Positions 7,758-17,475 of a stretch of 64,000 bases of DNA are shown piece after piece (position 1 is the stretch's first letter; each line of letters begins with the position of its first letter). Below the pieces are notes generated by a model. It worked only from the letters and a program-made list of their open reading frames with translations, searched no databases and was not told where the DNA came from. A program made the position numbers and the translations under genes. Source of the stretch: Bacteroidales bacterium WCE2004 (GTDB lineage Bacteria; Bacteroidota; Bacteroidia; Bacteroidales; UBA932); contig FUZR01000002.1 in assembly GCA_900167895.1 (NCBI GenBank), positions 558,001 through 622,000 of the forward strand, written 5' to 3'.

Positions 7758-10019
7758 TTAAATCTCCACTTCGGCCTGCTGGCGGATGTCGTCGGACGCG
7801 GCGCCGAGCAGGAGCTGCAGCTTGCCGTGCTCGAGGTCCCAGGCATTCGTGTCGACGTTCCAGTAGCGGAGGTCCTTAAGCGGGATCTCCAGCGTGACGG
7901 TCTTCTTCTGGCCGGCCTTGAGGCTCACGCGGGCGAAGGCCTTGAGTTCCTTGGCGGGCCACTCCACCTGGCTGTCCACGCGGTGCACGTAAAGCTGCAC
8001 GACCTCGTCTGCGGCCATCTGGCCTTCGTTGGTCAGGTCGAAGCTGACCTTGACGGACTTCTCGGAAGCGGTGGCCTTCATCTCGCCATAGCCGAAGGTG
8101 ACATAGGAGAGGCCGTGGCCGAAGGCGTACATCGGCTTGATCTCCTTGGTGTCGAACCAGCGGTAGCCCACGAGGAAGCCCTCGGTATACTTGGACACCG
8201 GCTTGGGCATCGCGTCGATGAGCGCCTGGCGCTCGGCCGCGCTCATCTTGAGCACGTCGGCGCGGAACATCAGCGTGAAGAGGTCGCCGCCCTGGGCCTT
8301 GTCGGGGAAGTTGCCCAGCGCATACGCCGGGGAATCCTCCAGCTTCGCCGGGAACGTGAACGGCAGCTTGCCGGACGGCGCGATGTCGCCGAAGAGCACT
8401 TCGGCGAGGGCCGTGCCGCCCTCGGTGCCGTTCCACCAGCCCTGGACGATGGCCGGGCTGACCGGCTCGAGTTCGCGCAGGTCGGTCGGGCCGCCGGAGA
8501 CCAGCACGGTCACGAGGTTCCGGTTGGCCGCATAGAGGGCCTTCACGACTTCGTTCTGCCCGGCGGGCAGGTCGATGTTCTTGCGGTCGCTGCCCTCGGT
8601 CTCGATGTTCTTGTTGGTGCCGCCGAAGAAGATGACCACGTCGGCCTCCTGGGCGAGGCGGACGGCCTCGGCGAGCAGGGCCGGGTCGGCCGGCTCGTCG
8701 ATGGCGGAAGCCTCGAGCGGGTCCTTGCTGGCGGCGGGAGGGCCCCAGCGGCGGCCCGGGAAGTTCTTGTAGCCCGGGGCGTAGAGGACTTCCACGCCGG
8801 CGCCGGCGCGTTTGCGGATGCCCTCGAGAGGCGTGACCTCATAGAGGGCCTTGACGCCCGCGCCCATGCCGCCGGACTGGGTTTTCAGGACGGCGTTCTG
8901 GCCGATCACGGCAATCTTCTTGACACCGGCCTGCAGCGGGAGCACGGCGCCTTCGTTCTTCAGGAGGACGATGGACTTCTCGGCCACCGCCTTCGCAATC
9001 TGCTGGCACTCCGGCTGGGAGGTCATCTTCGTGTTGGCGACATCCTCCGGCACCGGCTCGACGGCGAAGCGGACGCGCAGGATCTGGCGGACCTTCTCGT
9101 CCACGAGGGCCTCGGTCAGGGCGCCGGTGGCGATCGAGTCGATCACCGGCTTGCCGAGGTAGTTGTCGCCCGTCATCTGGACATTGAGGCCGTGGAGCAT
9201 GGCGCCCATCGTGCTGTGGGTGCCGCCCCAGTCGGACACGGTCATGCCCTTGAAGCCCCATTCGCCGCGCAGGATCTCGTTGAGCAGGTGCTCGTTCTCC
9301 GAGCAATAGTCGCCGTTGACCTTGTTGTAGGCGGGCATCACGCTCATCGCGCCGCCCTCGACGACCGCGCGCTCGAACGGCTTGAGGTAGATCTCGCGCA
9401 GGGTGCGCTCGTCCACCTGCGCGTCCACGCTGGCGCGGTTGGTCTCCTGGTTGTTGACGGCGAAGTGCTTGATGCACACGGCCGTGCCCTGGTCCTGCAC
9501 ACCTTCGGTGTAGCGGAGCGCGAGGGCGGCCGAGAGGATCGGGTCTTCGCTGAGGTATTCATACGTGCGGCCGCCGACGGGCAGGCGCTGGATGTTGACG
9601 GCCGGGCCGAGGATGACATCCTTGCCGCGCAGGCGGGCCTCGATGCCCATGCCCTTGCCGTAGGCGTAAGCCAGCTCCTCGGACCAGGTCGCCGCAAGGG
9701 CGGAGCCGGTCGGGAAGAAAGTCGCGGAGTCGAGGGTCCAGCCCGCGGACTGGAAGCCATTGGGCACGCCTTCCTCGCGGATGCCGAACGGGCCGTCGGC
9801 GTAGCGGATGTCGGCGATGCCGAGGCGCTCCACGCCGGCGGAGGACATGTTGGTCTTGCTGTGGAGCATGTTGACCTTCTCCTCGAGGGTCATCTGCGCG
9901 ATGATCGCGTCGATCTTCTTGTCATTGGCGGCCAGCCGGTCCTGTGCGGACTTCGGCACCGTCGCACACGCGGCCAGGCAGACGCCCGCGGCCGCGATGG
10001 TCAGGATTCTCTTGAACAT
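7758..10019 (-). CDS. GH3 family beta-glycosidase lipoprotein (BglX-like)
   Basis: GH3 enzymes release terminal beta-linked sugars (glucose, xylose or others) by a retaining mechanism. The 753-residue product has a lipoprotein signal (VCLAAC, C18) and an N-terminal TIM-barrel domain with KHFAVNNQETNR and the nucleophile Asp in MTVSDWGG (D263). The alpha/beta sandwich and C-terminal fibronectin III-like domain follow (FGHGLSYVTF, then the DEVVQLYVHR region). The ATG at 10019 gives a clean lipoprotein signal; an upstream ATG at 10043 would add eight residues with no signal character. It is the last gene of a three-gene operon with two esterases, 25 bases after the nearer one. Exact substrate is open. 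Confidence 0.93.
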   Translation of the reverse strand: MFKRILTIAAAGVCLAACATVPKSAQDRLAANDKKIDAIIAQMTLEEKVNMLHSKTNMSSAGVERLGIADIRYADGPFGIREEGVPNGFQSAGWTLDSATFFPTGSALAATWSEELAYAYGKGMGIEARLRGKDVILGPAVNIQRLPVGGRTYEYLSEDPILSAALALRYTEGVQDQGTAVCIKHFAVNNQETNRASVDAQVDERTLREIYLKPFERAVVEGGAMSVMPAYNKVNGDYCSENEHLLNEILRGEWGFKGMTVSDWGGTHSTMGAMLHGLNVQMTGDNYLGKPVIDSIATGALTEALVDEKVRQILRVRFAVEPVPEDVANTKMTSQPECQQIAKAVAEKSIVLLKNEGAVLPLQAGVKKIAVIGQNAVLKTQSGGMGAGVKALYEVTPLEGIRKRAGAGVEVLYAPGYKNFPGRRWGPPAASKDPLEASAIDEPADPALLAEAVRLAQEADVVIFFGGTNKNIETEGSDRKNIDLPAGQNEVVKALYAANRNLVTVLVSGGPTDLRELEPVSPAIVQGWWNGTEGGTALAEVLFGDIAPSGKLPFTFPAKLEDSPAYALGNFPDKAQGGDLFTLMFRADVLKMSAAERQALIDAMPKPVSKYTEGFLVGYRWFDTKEIKPMYAFGHGLSYVTFGYGEMKATASEKSVKVSFDLTNEGQMAADEVVQLYVHRVDSQVEWPAKELKAFARVSLKAGQKKTVTLEIPLKDLRYWNVDTNAWDLEHGKLQLLLGAASDDIRQQAEVEI

Positions 10020-10044
10020 ATAGTTGCAGTTATGGTTTTTCATC

Positions 10045-11181
10045 CTATTTGAACAGCAGCGGGGCGAAGGTGTTCAGGTAGAGGCGCCAGTTGGACCAGA
10101 CGTGGCCGCCGTCGGACACGTAGAAGATGTGGTCCAGGCCCTGCTCGGTGAGCGTCTTGTCAAGCGCCTTGGAGCCCTCGAAAAGGAAGTCCGTGTCGCC
10201 GCAGGCCAGAAAGTAGAGCTTCACGCCGGCCTTCTTGAGGCGGGCGACCTGCTCGGGCGTGGCCTGTCCGGCCGCGGAGAGCGGGCAGATGTAGTCGAAG
10301 AGTTCCGGATAGAGGATGGAGGCGGCGATGGTGTGGCCGCCGCCCATCGACAGGCCCGCGATGGCGCGCGAAGAGGGCTTCGCGACGGCGCGGAAATTCT
10401 TCTCGACGAACGGGACGATTTCCTCGCAGAGGCTGCGCACGTAGGCGTTCTGGTTCTCGGGGGCACGCCAGTCGAGCTGCTTCTCCGGGATGCCGAGGGT
10501 GCGGGCGGCCTGCTGGCCGGGGTTGCCGTTGGGCATCACCACGATCATCGGCTCGGCGAGGCCCTTCTCGATGAGGTTGTCCAGGATCTGGGCCGTGCGG
10601 CCCATCGAGATCCAGGCCTCCTCGTCGCCGCCGGCGCCGTGCAGCAGGTACAGGACGGGATATTTCTTCTTCGGATTGGCTTCGTAGCCGTACGGGGTAT
10701 AGACGGTCAGGCGGCGGCTGTAGCCGAGCAGCTTGCTGTCGTACCAGGGATGGCTCACGGTGCCGTGCTTCGTGGCCTCGCCGTAGTTCTCGCTGCGCTC
10801 GCCGGGCACGGTGAGCATCGGGAGGTAGCGGGTGCCGTCACGCTGCACATAGACATTCTGCGGATCGTTGACGGTCACGCCATCCACGATGAAGTTGTAG
10901 GTGTAGATCTCTGCCGGCGGCAGAGGGAGCTTGACGGACCAGACGAAGTCCGCGCCGCGCGTCATGTCGACCGTGTCGCCCCAGGGATTGGGCATCCAGG
11001 AGCCGGAAAGCTTGACGACGGTGGCGTAGTCGGCCTTCAGGCGGAAGGTCACGCTGTCGCCCTGGATCTCCGGGGAGATCACCGGGGCGGGGCCGCCCAT
11101 GCGGAAGTTGGCGAGCTCCTGCGCGTGCAGGGCGCCAGACAGCACGAGGGCTGCCGAGAGGATAGTAACGATTCTTTTCAT
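10045..11181 (-). CDS. Exported carbohydrate esterase, CE1-like with N-terminal E-set domain
   Basis: This 378-residue secreted protein combines an N-terminal immunoglobulin-like E-set (CBM48-like) domain (about 30-125) with an alpha/beta-hydrolase esterase domain of the esterase D/feruloyl esterase type. The catalytic serine lies in AGLSMGG (S278); likely partners are D331 in CGDTDF and H360 in SDGGHVWSNW. A Sec signal covers residues 1-20 (ends ALHAQ). CE1-like enzymes remove acetyl or feruloyl groups from plant polysaccharides, which suits its operon with a GH3. The annotation 'enterochelin esterase-like' could also be given by similarity; the polysaccharide role is inferred from context. 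It follows its paralogue after 3 bases. Confidence 0.88.
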   Translation of the reverse strand: MKRIVTILSAALVLSGALHAQELANFRMGGPAPVISPEIQGDSVTFRLKADYATVVKLSGSWMPNPWGDTVDMTRGADFVWSVKLPLPPAEIYTYNFIVDGVTVNDPQNVYVQRDGTRYLPMLTVPGERSENYGEATKHGTVSHPWYDSKLLGYSRRLTVYTPYGYEANPKKKYPVLYLLHGAGGDEEAWISMGRTAQILDNLIEKGLAEPMIVVMPNGNPGQQAARTLGIPEKQLDWRAPENQNAYVRSLCEEIVPFVEKNFRAVAKPSSRAIAGLSMGGGHTIAASILYPELFDYICPLSAAGQATPEQVARLKKAGVKLYFLACGDTDFLFEGSKALDKTLTEQGLDHIFYVSDGGHVWSNWRLYLNTFAPLLFK

Positions 11182-11184
11182 TGG

Positions 11185-12495
<1,311 letters not shown>

Positions 12496-12511
12496 CTAGT
12501 TAACCAATCAT

Positions 12512-14896
12512 ATGATGAAGAAATCCCTCTTGTTATTCGCTGCCGCCGGCTGCGCCCTGAGCGCCGCCGCACAGCCCCAACTGACAAAAGACAACATCGA
12601 CGAGGTGCTCGCCGCCATGACCCTCCAGGAGAAGGCCACGCTGCTGGTCGGCTCCGGCTGGGGCAGCATGGCCGCCGGCTCGATGACGGCCTCCAACGAG
12701 GTGCTCGTGTCCGGCGCCGCCGGCACCACGCGCGCCATCCCGCGCCTCGGCATCCCGCAGACCGTCCTCGCCGACGGCCCTGCCGGCATCCGCATCAACC
12801 CGACCCGTCCCGGCACCAGCCAGACCTTCTACGCCACCGGTTTCCCCGTGGGCACGGTGCTCGCCTCCACCTTCAACACCCCGCTCGTCGAGGAGCTCAC
12901 CACCGCGATGGGTGAGGAGGTCCGCGAATACGGCGCCGACGTGCTGCTCGCCCCGGGACAGAACCTCCACCGCAACCCGCTCTGCGGCCGCAACTTCGAG
13001 TATTTCTCCGAGGATCCGCTCCTGTCCGGCAAGACCGCTGCCGCCTATGTGCGCGGCATCCAGTCCAACGGCGTGGGCGTGAGCGCCAAGCATTTCGCCT
13101 TCAACGACCAGGAGACCAACCGCATGGAGGACGACGCCGTGGTCAATCCCCGCGCCGCCCGCGAGCTCTATCTCAAGGGCTTCGAGATCATGGTCAAGGA
13201 GTCCGATCCCTGGACCGTCATGTCCTCCTACAACAAGGTCAACGGTTCCTACACCCAGCAGAGCTACGACCTGCTCACCACCATCCTGCGCGACGAGTGG
13301 GGCTTCAAGGGCATCGTGATGACCGACTGGGGCAACAAGAACGGCACCGCCAAGGCCGTCAAGGCCGGCAACGACCTGATGGAGCCCGGCATGGAGAATG
13401 AGATCGAGCGCATCGTCAAGGGCGTGAACGACGGCACCATCCCCATGGCCGACGTGGACCGCAACGTCCGCCGCATGCTCGAGTACATCGTCCGCACCCC
13501 GCGTTTCCAGGGCTATAAGTATTCCAACAAGCCGCAGCTCGAGGCCCACGGCAAGCTCGTCCGCAAGGCCGCGGCCGAAGGACTCGTCCTGCTCGAGAAC
13601 AACGGCGTGCTGCCGCTCAAGGGCGTGAAGAAGGTCGCCCTTTACGGTGTCGGTTCCTACGACTTCATCGCCGGCGGCACCGGCTCCGGCAACGTCAACA
13701 AGGCCTACGTCCGCAACGTCGCAGAGGGCCTGCGGGCCAACGGCCTGGAGCCCGACGCCGACATCGAGACCTGGTACAGCCAGTATATCGCCCTGGAGAA
13801 GACCAAGGCCAGGAACAACGCCGCCGGCGCGTCCGCCATCCTCCTCGGCGACGCCGTCATCCCCGAGATGGCCGTCGGCCGCGGCTTTATCGAGAAGAAG
13901 CTCCCCGCCACCGACATCGCGGTGCTGACCATTTCCCGCAACGCGGGTGAGGGCGGCGACCGCCGTGCCGTGGACGGCGACTGGTCGCTGACCGGCGCCG
14001 AGCGCGAGATGATGCAGACCCTCGCCGACGTCTACCACGCCGCGGGCAAGCAGCTCGTCGTGGTGCTCAACGTGGGCGGCGCGGTCGAGACCGCTTCCTG
14101 GAAGCACATCCCCGACGCCGTGCTGCTGGCCTGGACGCCCGGCCAGGAAGGCGGCTACACCGTGGCCGACGTCCTCTGCGGCGCCTCCTACCCTTCCGGC
14201 AAGCTCCCGATGACCTTCCCGGTCAACTATTTTGACATCCCGTCTTCCTACAACTTCCCGTACAACTACACCGGCGGCAACTCCTTCAACCCGTTCCCGG
14301 CTTCGGACGACGACGAAGACGCCGCGGCCCTCGCCGCCGCCTTCGGCTACTCGATCCGCAAGCAGCCCAACGTGGACGAGACGCAGTACAAGGAAGGCAT
14401 CTGGGTGGGCTACCGCTACTTCCAGACCGCCGGCAAGGCCGTCTCCTACCCCTTCGGCTACGGCCTCGGCTACACGACCTTCGCCTACTCCAAGCCGGTC
14501 GTCAAGGTGGCCAAGGACGGCACCGTGACCGCCAGCGTCACCGTGCGCAACACCGGCTCCGCCGCAGGCAAGGAGGCCGTCCAGCTCTACATCTCCGCCC
14601 CTGAGGCCGGTCTCGTCAAGCCCGCCTACGAGCTCAAGGCCTTCGCCAAGACCCGCGAGCTGCAGCCCGGCGAGTCCGAGACCCTCACGATGACGGTCGA
14701 CGCCTACACGCTCGCCTCCTTCAACGAGGCCGCCAGCGCCTGGGAGACCGCCGCCGGCGCCTACACGGCCCGCTTCGGCGCCTCCGCCGCGGACATCCGC
14801 TGCACCGCCCCCTTCAAGCTCGCCAAGGCCCAGTCCTGGCCCGTCCACCCGGTCCTCCTCCCCAAGACCCCCGTCCAGGAGATCACCGTGAAATAA
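12512..14896 (+). CDS. GH3 family beta-glycosidase, secreted
   Basis: The 794-residue enzyme carries a signal peptide (about 1-21, ends SAAAQ), the GH3 N-terminal barrel with RNFEYFSEDP and SAKHFAFNDQETN, and the nucleophile Asp in GIVMTDWGNK (D272). The sandwich domain and the C-terminal fibronectin III-like domain follow (PFGYGLGYTTF, EAVQLYISA). It differs in sequence from the GH3 at 7758-10019, so it probably has a different linkage or sugar preference. It is transcribed divergently from the esterase-GH3 operon across a shared 100-base regulatory region, which suggests co-regulation with the same glycan. A second ATG three bases downstream (12515) is an equally possible start. Confidence 0.93.
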   Translation: MMKKSLLLFAAAGCALSAAAQPQLTKDNIDEVLAAMTLQEKATLLVGSGWGSMAAGSMTASNEVLVSGAAGTTRAIPRLGIPQTVLADGPAGIRINPTRPGTSQTFYATGFPVGTVLASTFNTPLVEELTTAMGEEVREYGADVLLAPGQNLHRNPLCGRNFEYFSEDPLLSGKTAAAYVRGIQSNGVGVSAKHFAFNDQETNRMEDDAVVNPRAARELYLKGFEIMVKESDPWTVMSSYNKVNGSYTQQSYDLLTTILRDEWGFKGIVMTDWGNKNGTAKAVKAGNDLMEPGMENEIERIVKGVNDGTIPMADVDRNVRRMLEYIVRTPRFQGYKYSNKPQLEAHGKLVRKAAAEGLVLLENNGVLPLKGVKKVALYGVGSYDFIAGGTGSGNVNKAYVRNVAEGLRANGLEPDADIETWYSQYIALEKTKARNNAAGASAILLGDAVIPEMAVGRGFIEKKLPATDIAVLTISRNAGEGGDRRAVDGDWSLTGAEREMMQTLADVYHAAGKQLVVVLNVGGAVETASWKHIPDAVLLAWTPGQEGGYTVADVLCGASYPSGKLPMTFPVNYFDIPSSYNFPYNYTGGNSFNPFPASDDDEDAAALAAAFGYSIRKQPNVDETQYKEGIWVGYRYFQTAGKAVSYPFGYGLGYTTFAYSKPVVKVAKDGTVTASVTVRNTGSAAGKEAVQLYISAPEAGLVKPAYELKAFAKTRELQPGESETLTMTVDAYTLASFNEAASAWETAAGAYTARFGASAADIRCTAPFKLAKAQSWPVHPVLLPKTPVQEITVK

Positions 14897-14938
14897 GCGC
14901 GGAACGCCCGTGCAACAAACCACGGCTCCCCCCCCCTA

Positions 14939-14960
14939 AATAATCTCCAAGCAGATTATT
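14939..14960 (+). terminator. AT-rich hairpin after the GH3 gene
   Basis: AATAATCT (14939-14946) pairs with AGATTATT (14953-14960) around a 6-nt loop. It lies directly upstream of a stronger terminator and may act with it. Confidence 0.35.
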
Positions 14961-14978
14961 CACTATTCCCAACAACCG

Positions 14979-15005
14979 CCCGGCAGTCCCCTGCCGGGCT
15001 TTTTC
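14979..15005 (+). terminator. Rho-independent terminator of the second GH3 gene
   Basis: CCCGGCAG (14979-14986), loop TCCC, CTGCCGGG (14991-14998), then CTTTTTC. Confidence 0.85.
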
Positions 15006-15039
15006 GTCCCTCCCATACATCCCCCTCTTCTTTCCCAAT

Positions 15040-15200
15040 CATTTCCTTCCCGGGCACGTTTGACCCCCTTTTTGTGCCCGGCAACCCCGACTTTTTCTCT
15101 CCCGGGCAGCTACCGCTCTTGCCGGCAACGGGCACTCCGTCCGAGAGCTCTAACTCTCGGACGGAGATCGCCCGTAACCGCCGGACGCGATGTCCGGCGG
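15040..15200. repeat. Cluster of GC-rich inverted repeats
   Basis: Three perfect hairpins lie in a row with no coding frame. The first is CCGGGCAC (15050-15057) with GTGCCCGG (15074-15081). The second has 13-bp arms CTCCGTCCGAGAG (15135-15147) and CTCTCGGACGGAG (15154-15166), with a further outer CGGGC/GCCCG pairing. The third is CCGCCGGAC (15178-15186) with GTCCGGCGG (15192-15200). A CCCGGGCAGCT motif near 15102 recurs near 15358. Only the terminator just upstream has a T-tract, so these are not ordinary terminators. Confidence 0.6.
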
Positions 15201-15444
15201 TGGTGCCAAATCCTGCCCAGCCTCACCAGGCTCGTTCGTTTTTCATAAACATCACATCATCAATACCTTGCGCGAACTGACTGGTTCATTTTTCACCCCG
15301 TCACTTTCCTTAAGCACCTATCCACAAACAACTTACGAAAAACACCCACCAACCCTTCCCGGGCAGCTGCCGCTTTTCCCAGCCTCTTTCTTCTACATAA
15401 TGGGAACGGGCCGTTTTTGTAAGTGGCTGTTAGCGTGGCGATTG

Positions 15445-15482
15445 TGATTTTGCTTTGGGGAAATTTCCCCTAAGCAAAATTG
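15445..15482 (+). repeat. 38-bp imperfect palindromic repeat, copy 1
   Basis: The arms are GATTTTGCTTTGGGGA and TTCCCCTAAGCAAAATTG around a short A/T centre. The reverse complement of 39681-39718 matches it at 36 of 38 positions; the two differences are in the centre. Similarity stops sharply at both edges in both places, so it is a discrete dispersed element. Confidence 0.75.
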
Positions 15483-15530
15483 GAAGTCATTGACAATCAA
15501 CGATATGCAAAAACGGGATGCTACGGAGAC

Positions 15531-15587
15531 GGTGGGGGCAGGGAGGATGGTGGGGATAGTGAGGACAGTGGGGGCAGGCAGGGCGGG
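15531..15587 (+). repeat. G-rich tract with direct repeat
   Basis: Many runs of three to five G on the plus strand, including two copies of GTGGGGGCAGG starting at 15532 and 15568 (36 bases apart). It lies immediately after the stop codon of the minus-strand glucosaminidase gene, whose transcript would be C-rich here. G-quadruplex formation on the plus strand is possible. Confidence 0.45.
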
Positions 15588-15590
15588 AAA

Positions 15591-16652
15591 CTAGAGCTTG
15601 CGGAGGATGATGGTGTCGCCGGGGCGGATGGGCGCGGCGCCGCGGAAGGCGTTGTAGAGCTGCAGTTTCTTGAGCTGGATGCCGAACATCTGAGAGATGT
15701 CCCAGAGGGTCAGGCCCTCCTGGTCGACCTCGTAGAGTCCGTAGCCGGGCTCGGCCTCGGGCTTCTTGCGCTCCAGGTAGACCACCATGCCGGAATGCAG
15801 GGGGACGGGCGCGGTCAGGTCGTTGAAACTGAGGAGCTTCTTCAGGGAGAGGTGGTTGTCCTCCGCCAGGGAGGCCCAGGTCTCGCCCTCGATCGCGCGC
15901 ACGTAGCGCACGCCGTTCATCTCATAGAACGCGCGCGACAGCGAGATGCTCACGCTCTCCTTGTAGGCCGGAAGGCCGGCGGTCTCGTCCGCCGCATCGT
16001 CTGCCGCCTCTTCGCTGTGCCCGGCGCGGACCGCGTGCTCGCGGACAGGCTCCGGGGCGGGCGCATCGCTGGCGGCGGGTGCCTCGGCGGCGGGCTCAGC
16101 CGCAGCCGCCTCCGCCACCGGCTCCGCAGCGGCCCCGGCGGGGAGGTCATCCTCCGTCATCGTGTCGAAGCGGTACAGCTGGAAATCCTCGATGAGGTTG
16201 ATCAGCTTGGTGGCATAGCCCGGATCCGTGGCATAGCCGGCGCGGCGCAGGCCGCGCGCCCAGCCCTTGTAGTCGGTGGGGTCGAGCTCGAACAGGAACT
16301 GATACCGCTCGCGTCCGCGCAGGAAATCCGAATGGGCGCGGAAAGAGTCCTCCACCGTCCTGTAGACCCGGAAACACTCGTCCGCCTTGTCGTCGTCGTA
16401 GAAGAATTTCTCGCCCTTCCAGTCGCTGTGGCACTTCATGCCGAAGTGGTTGTTCGCCTTCGTGGCCAGCGGCGACAGGCCATAGCCGGACTCCAGCATG
16501 CCCTGCGCGAGCGTGATGCTCGCCGGCACGCCGGTGCGCTGCATCTCCAGCACCGCCAGGGCGGAATACTGGTCGATATAGGCCAGGCGCGGGTTTTTGC
16601 CGGCCCCGAGGGCCAGGCAGGCCGCGACCAGAAGGAAGAGGATCCGTTTCAT
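15591..16652 (-). CDS. Exported glucosaminidase with two LysM domains
   Basis: This 353-residue peptidoglycan hydrolase has a signal peptide (1-18) and a mannosyl-glycoprotein endo-beta-N-acetylglucosaminidase (FlgJ/GH73-type) domain at about 20-160. The likely catalytic Glu is in QGMLESGYG (E54), followed by NHFGMKC. An Ala/Pro/Glu-rich linker and two LysM wall-binding repeats at the C-terminus follow (one containing EGETWASLAEDN, one EGLTLWDISQMFG). The open frame extends to 16682, but the TATCTTTG -7 box lies at 16658-16665, so the ATG at 16652, five bases after it, is the start. Its promoter box directly abuts the rnz stop codon, so it may be expressed both alone and by read-through from rpsA-rnz. 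Confidence 0.9.
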   Translation of the reverse strand: MKRILFLLVAACLALGAGKNPRLAYIDQYSALAVLEMQRTGVPASITLAQGMLESGYGLSPLATKANNHFGMKCHSDWKGEKFFYDDDKADECFRVYRTVEDSFRAHSDFLRGRERYQFLFELDPTDYKGWARGLRRAGYATDPGYATKLINLIEDFQLYRFDTMTEDDLPAGAAAEPVAEAAAAEPAAEAPAASDAPAPEPVREHAVRAGHSEEAADDAADETAGLPAYKESVSISLSRAFYEMNGVRYVRAIEGETWASLAEDNHLSLKKLLSFNDLTAPVPLHSGMVVYLERKKPEAEPGYGLYEVDQEGLTLWDISQMFGIQLKKLQLYNAFRGAAPIRPGDTIILRKL

Positions 16653-16657
16653 CGGAG

Positions 16658-16665
16658 CAAAGATA
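16658..16665 (-). promoter_or_regulatory. -7 box abutting the rnz stop, 5 nt before the glucosaminidase ATG
   Basis: TATCTTTG on the minus strand, directly after the TAG of rnz (16666-16668). The geometry predicts a leaderless or nearly leaderless transcript. Confidence 0.5.
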
Positions 16666-17469
16666 CTAAATTTCGAACACATCGCCGTCCTGGGCGGCGG
16701 TGGTCTCCGGGAAGATGTCCCGGCACTCCTGCACCAGCGCGTCGAAATCCGCGATGCGGGAAGAATAGTGCCCGATCACGAGCCGGGCGGCTTCCGCGTC
16801 GCGGGCGCACGCCGCCGCCTGCACCGTGGTGGAATGCCCGCGGTCGGCGGCCTTGTCCGCCATCTCGTGCGGGTAGGTCGCCTCGTGGTAGAGGAGGTCC
16901 ACCCCGCGCACCCATTCCGCGAGCTGCGGGAAGGGAGCAGTGTCGGAGCAATACGCGTAGGATTTGGGATGGTAGGCAGGATTCTCCTGCCAATGGCGCT
17001 CGGTCACGATCTCGTCGAAGCGGTAGCCGTAGCACTCGATCTTGTGTTCGAGCGGAAAGGCGCTGACGGTCACCCACTTGGAAGTGTGGATCACCTGCAG
17101 CTCCTTGCAGTCCACCGGGGTGAACAGGATCTCATAGCTCTCGTGCTCGCCGAAGAAACTCCTGTAGAAGTTGATCACCGAACCGAGGGCGCGCGGGCCG
17201 TAGATGTGCAACGGGGCCGTGCGGCCGTACATCGTCATCGTGTTGAGCAGGCCGAAAAGGCCGAAAAGATGGTCGCCGTGGATATGGGAGATGAAGATGG
17301 CCTCTACCTTCAAAAATGCAAGGTGGGCGCGCCGCATCTGCTGCTGCGTGCCCTCCCCGCAATCCAAAAGGAACAAGCGCCCATGCACGGCAAGCATCTG
17401 GGCGCTTGGATTCCTATCAGAAATGGGCATGGCCGAAGCCGTGCCCATTATCGTGAGTGTAAAGATCAT
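16666..17469 (-). CDS. rnz: Ribonuclease Z
   Basis: RNase Z is a metallo-beta-lactamase-fold endonuclease that removes the 3' trailer of tRNA precursors. This matters here because both tRNA genes in the window lack an encoded CCA. The 267-residue protein has the zinc motif SHIHGDH (H62, H64, D66, H67), the N-terminal GTASAMP loop and further ligands in the YCSDTAPFPQL region and RGHSTTVQAA. It is somewhat shorter than the usual ~300 residues. It starts 6 bases after the rpsA stop codon, so the two genes are co-transcribed. Confidence 0.93.
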   Translation of the reverse strand: MIFTLTIMGTASAMPISDRNPSAQMLAVHGRLFLLDCGEGTQQQMRRAHLAFLKVEAIFISHIHGDHLFGLFGLLNTMTMYGRTAPLHIYGPRALGSVINFYRSFFGEHESYEILFTPVDCKELQVIHTSKWVTVSAFPLEHKIECYGYRFDEIVTERHWQENPAYHPKSYAYCSDTAPFPQLAEWVRGVDLLYHEATYPHEMADKAADRGHSTTVQAAACARDAEAARLVIGHYSSRIADFDALVQECRDIFPETTAAQDGDVFEI

Positions 17470-17475
17470 CTGGAA

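Larger units (their letters stand above)
15201..15590. other. Non-coding stretch between GH3 terminator region and glucosaminidase
   Basis: About 390 bases without a supportable gene on either strand. It contains the second CCCGGGCAGCT motif (near 15358), one copy of the 38-bp palindromic repeat (15445-15482) and a G-rich tract (15531-15587). Short open frames here lack start signals and protein-like composition. Confidence 0.6.

Noticed and set aside
12533..14923. Long antisense frame opposite the second GH3 gene
   Set aside because: Shadow of a well-supported GH3; composition Gly/Val/Asp/His-rich without motifs.
15060..15447. Overlapping short frames in the hairpin-rich intergenic region
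   Set aside because: They run through perfect inverted repeats, overlap in several frames and show no protein-like pattern.
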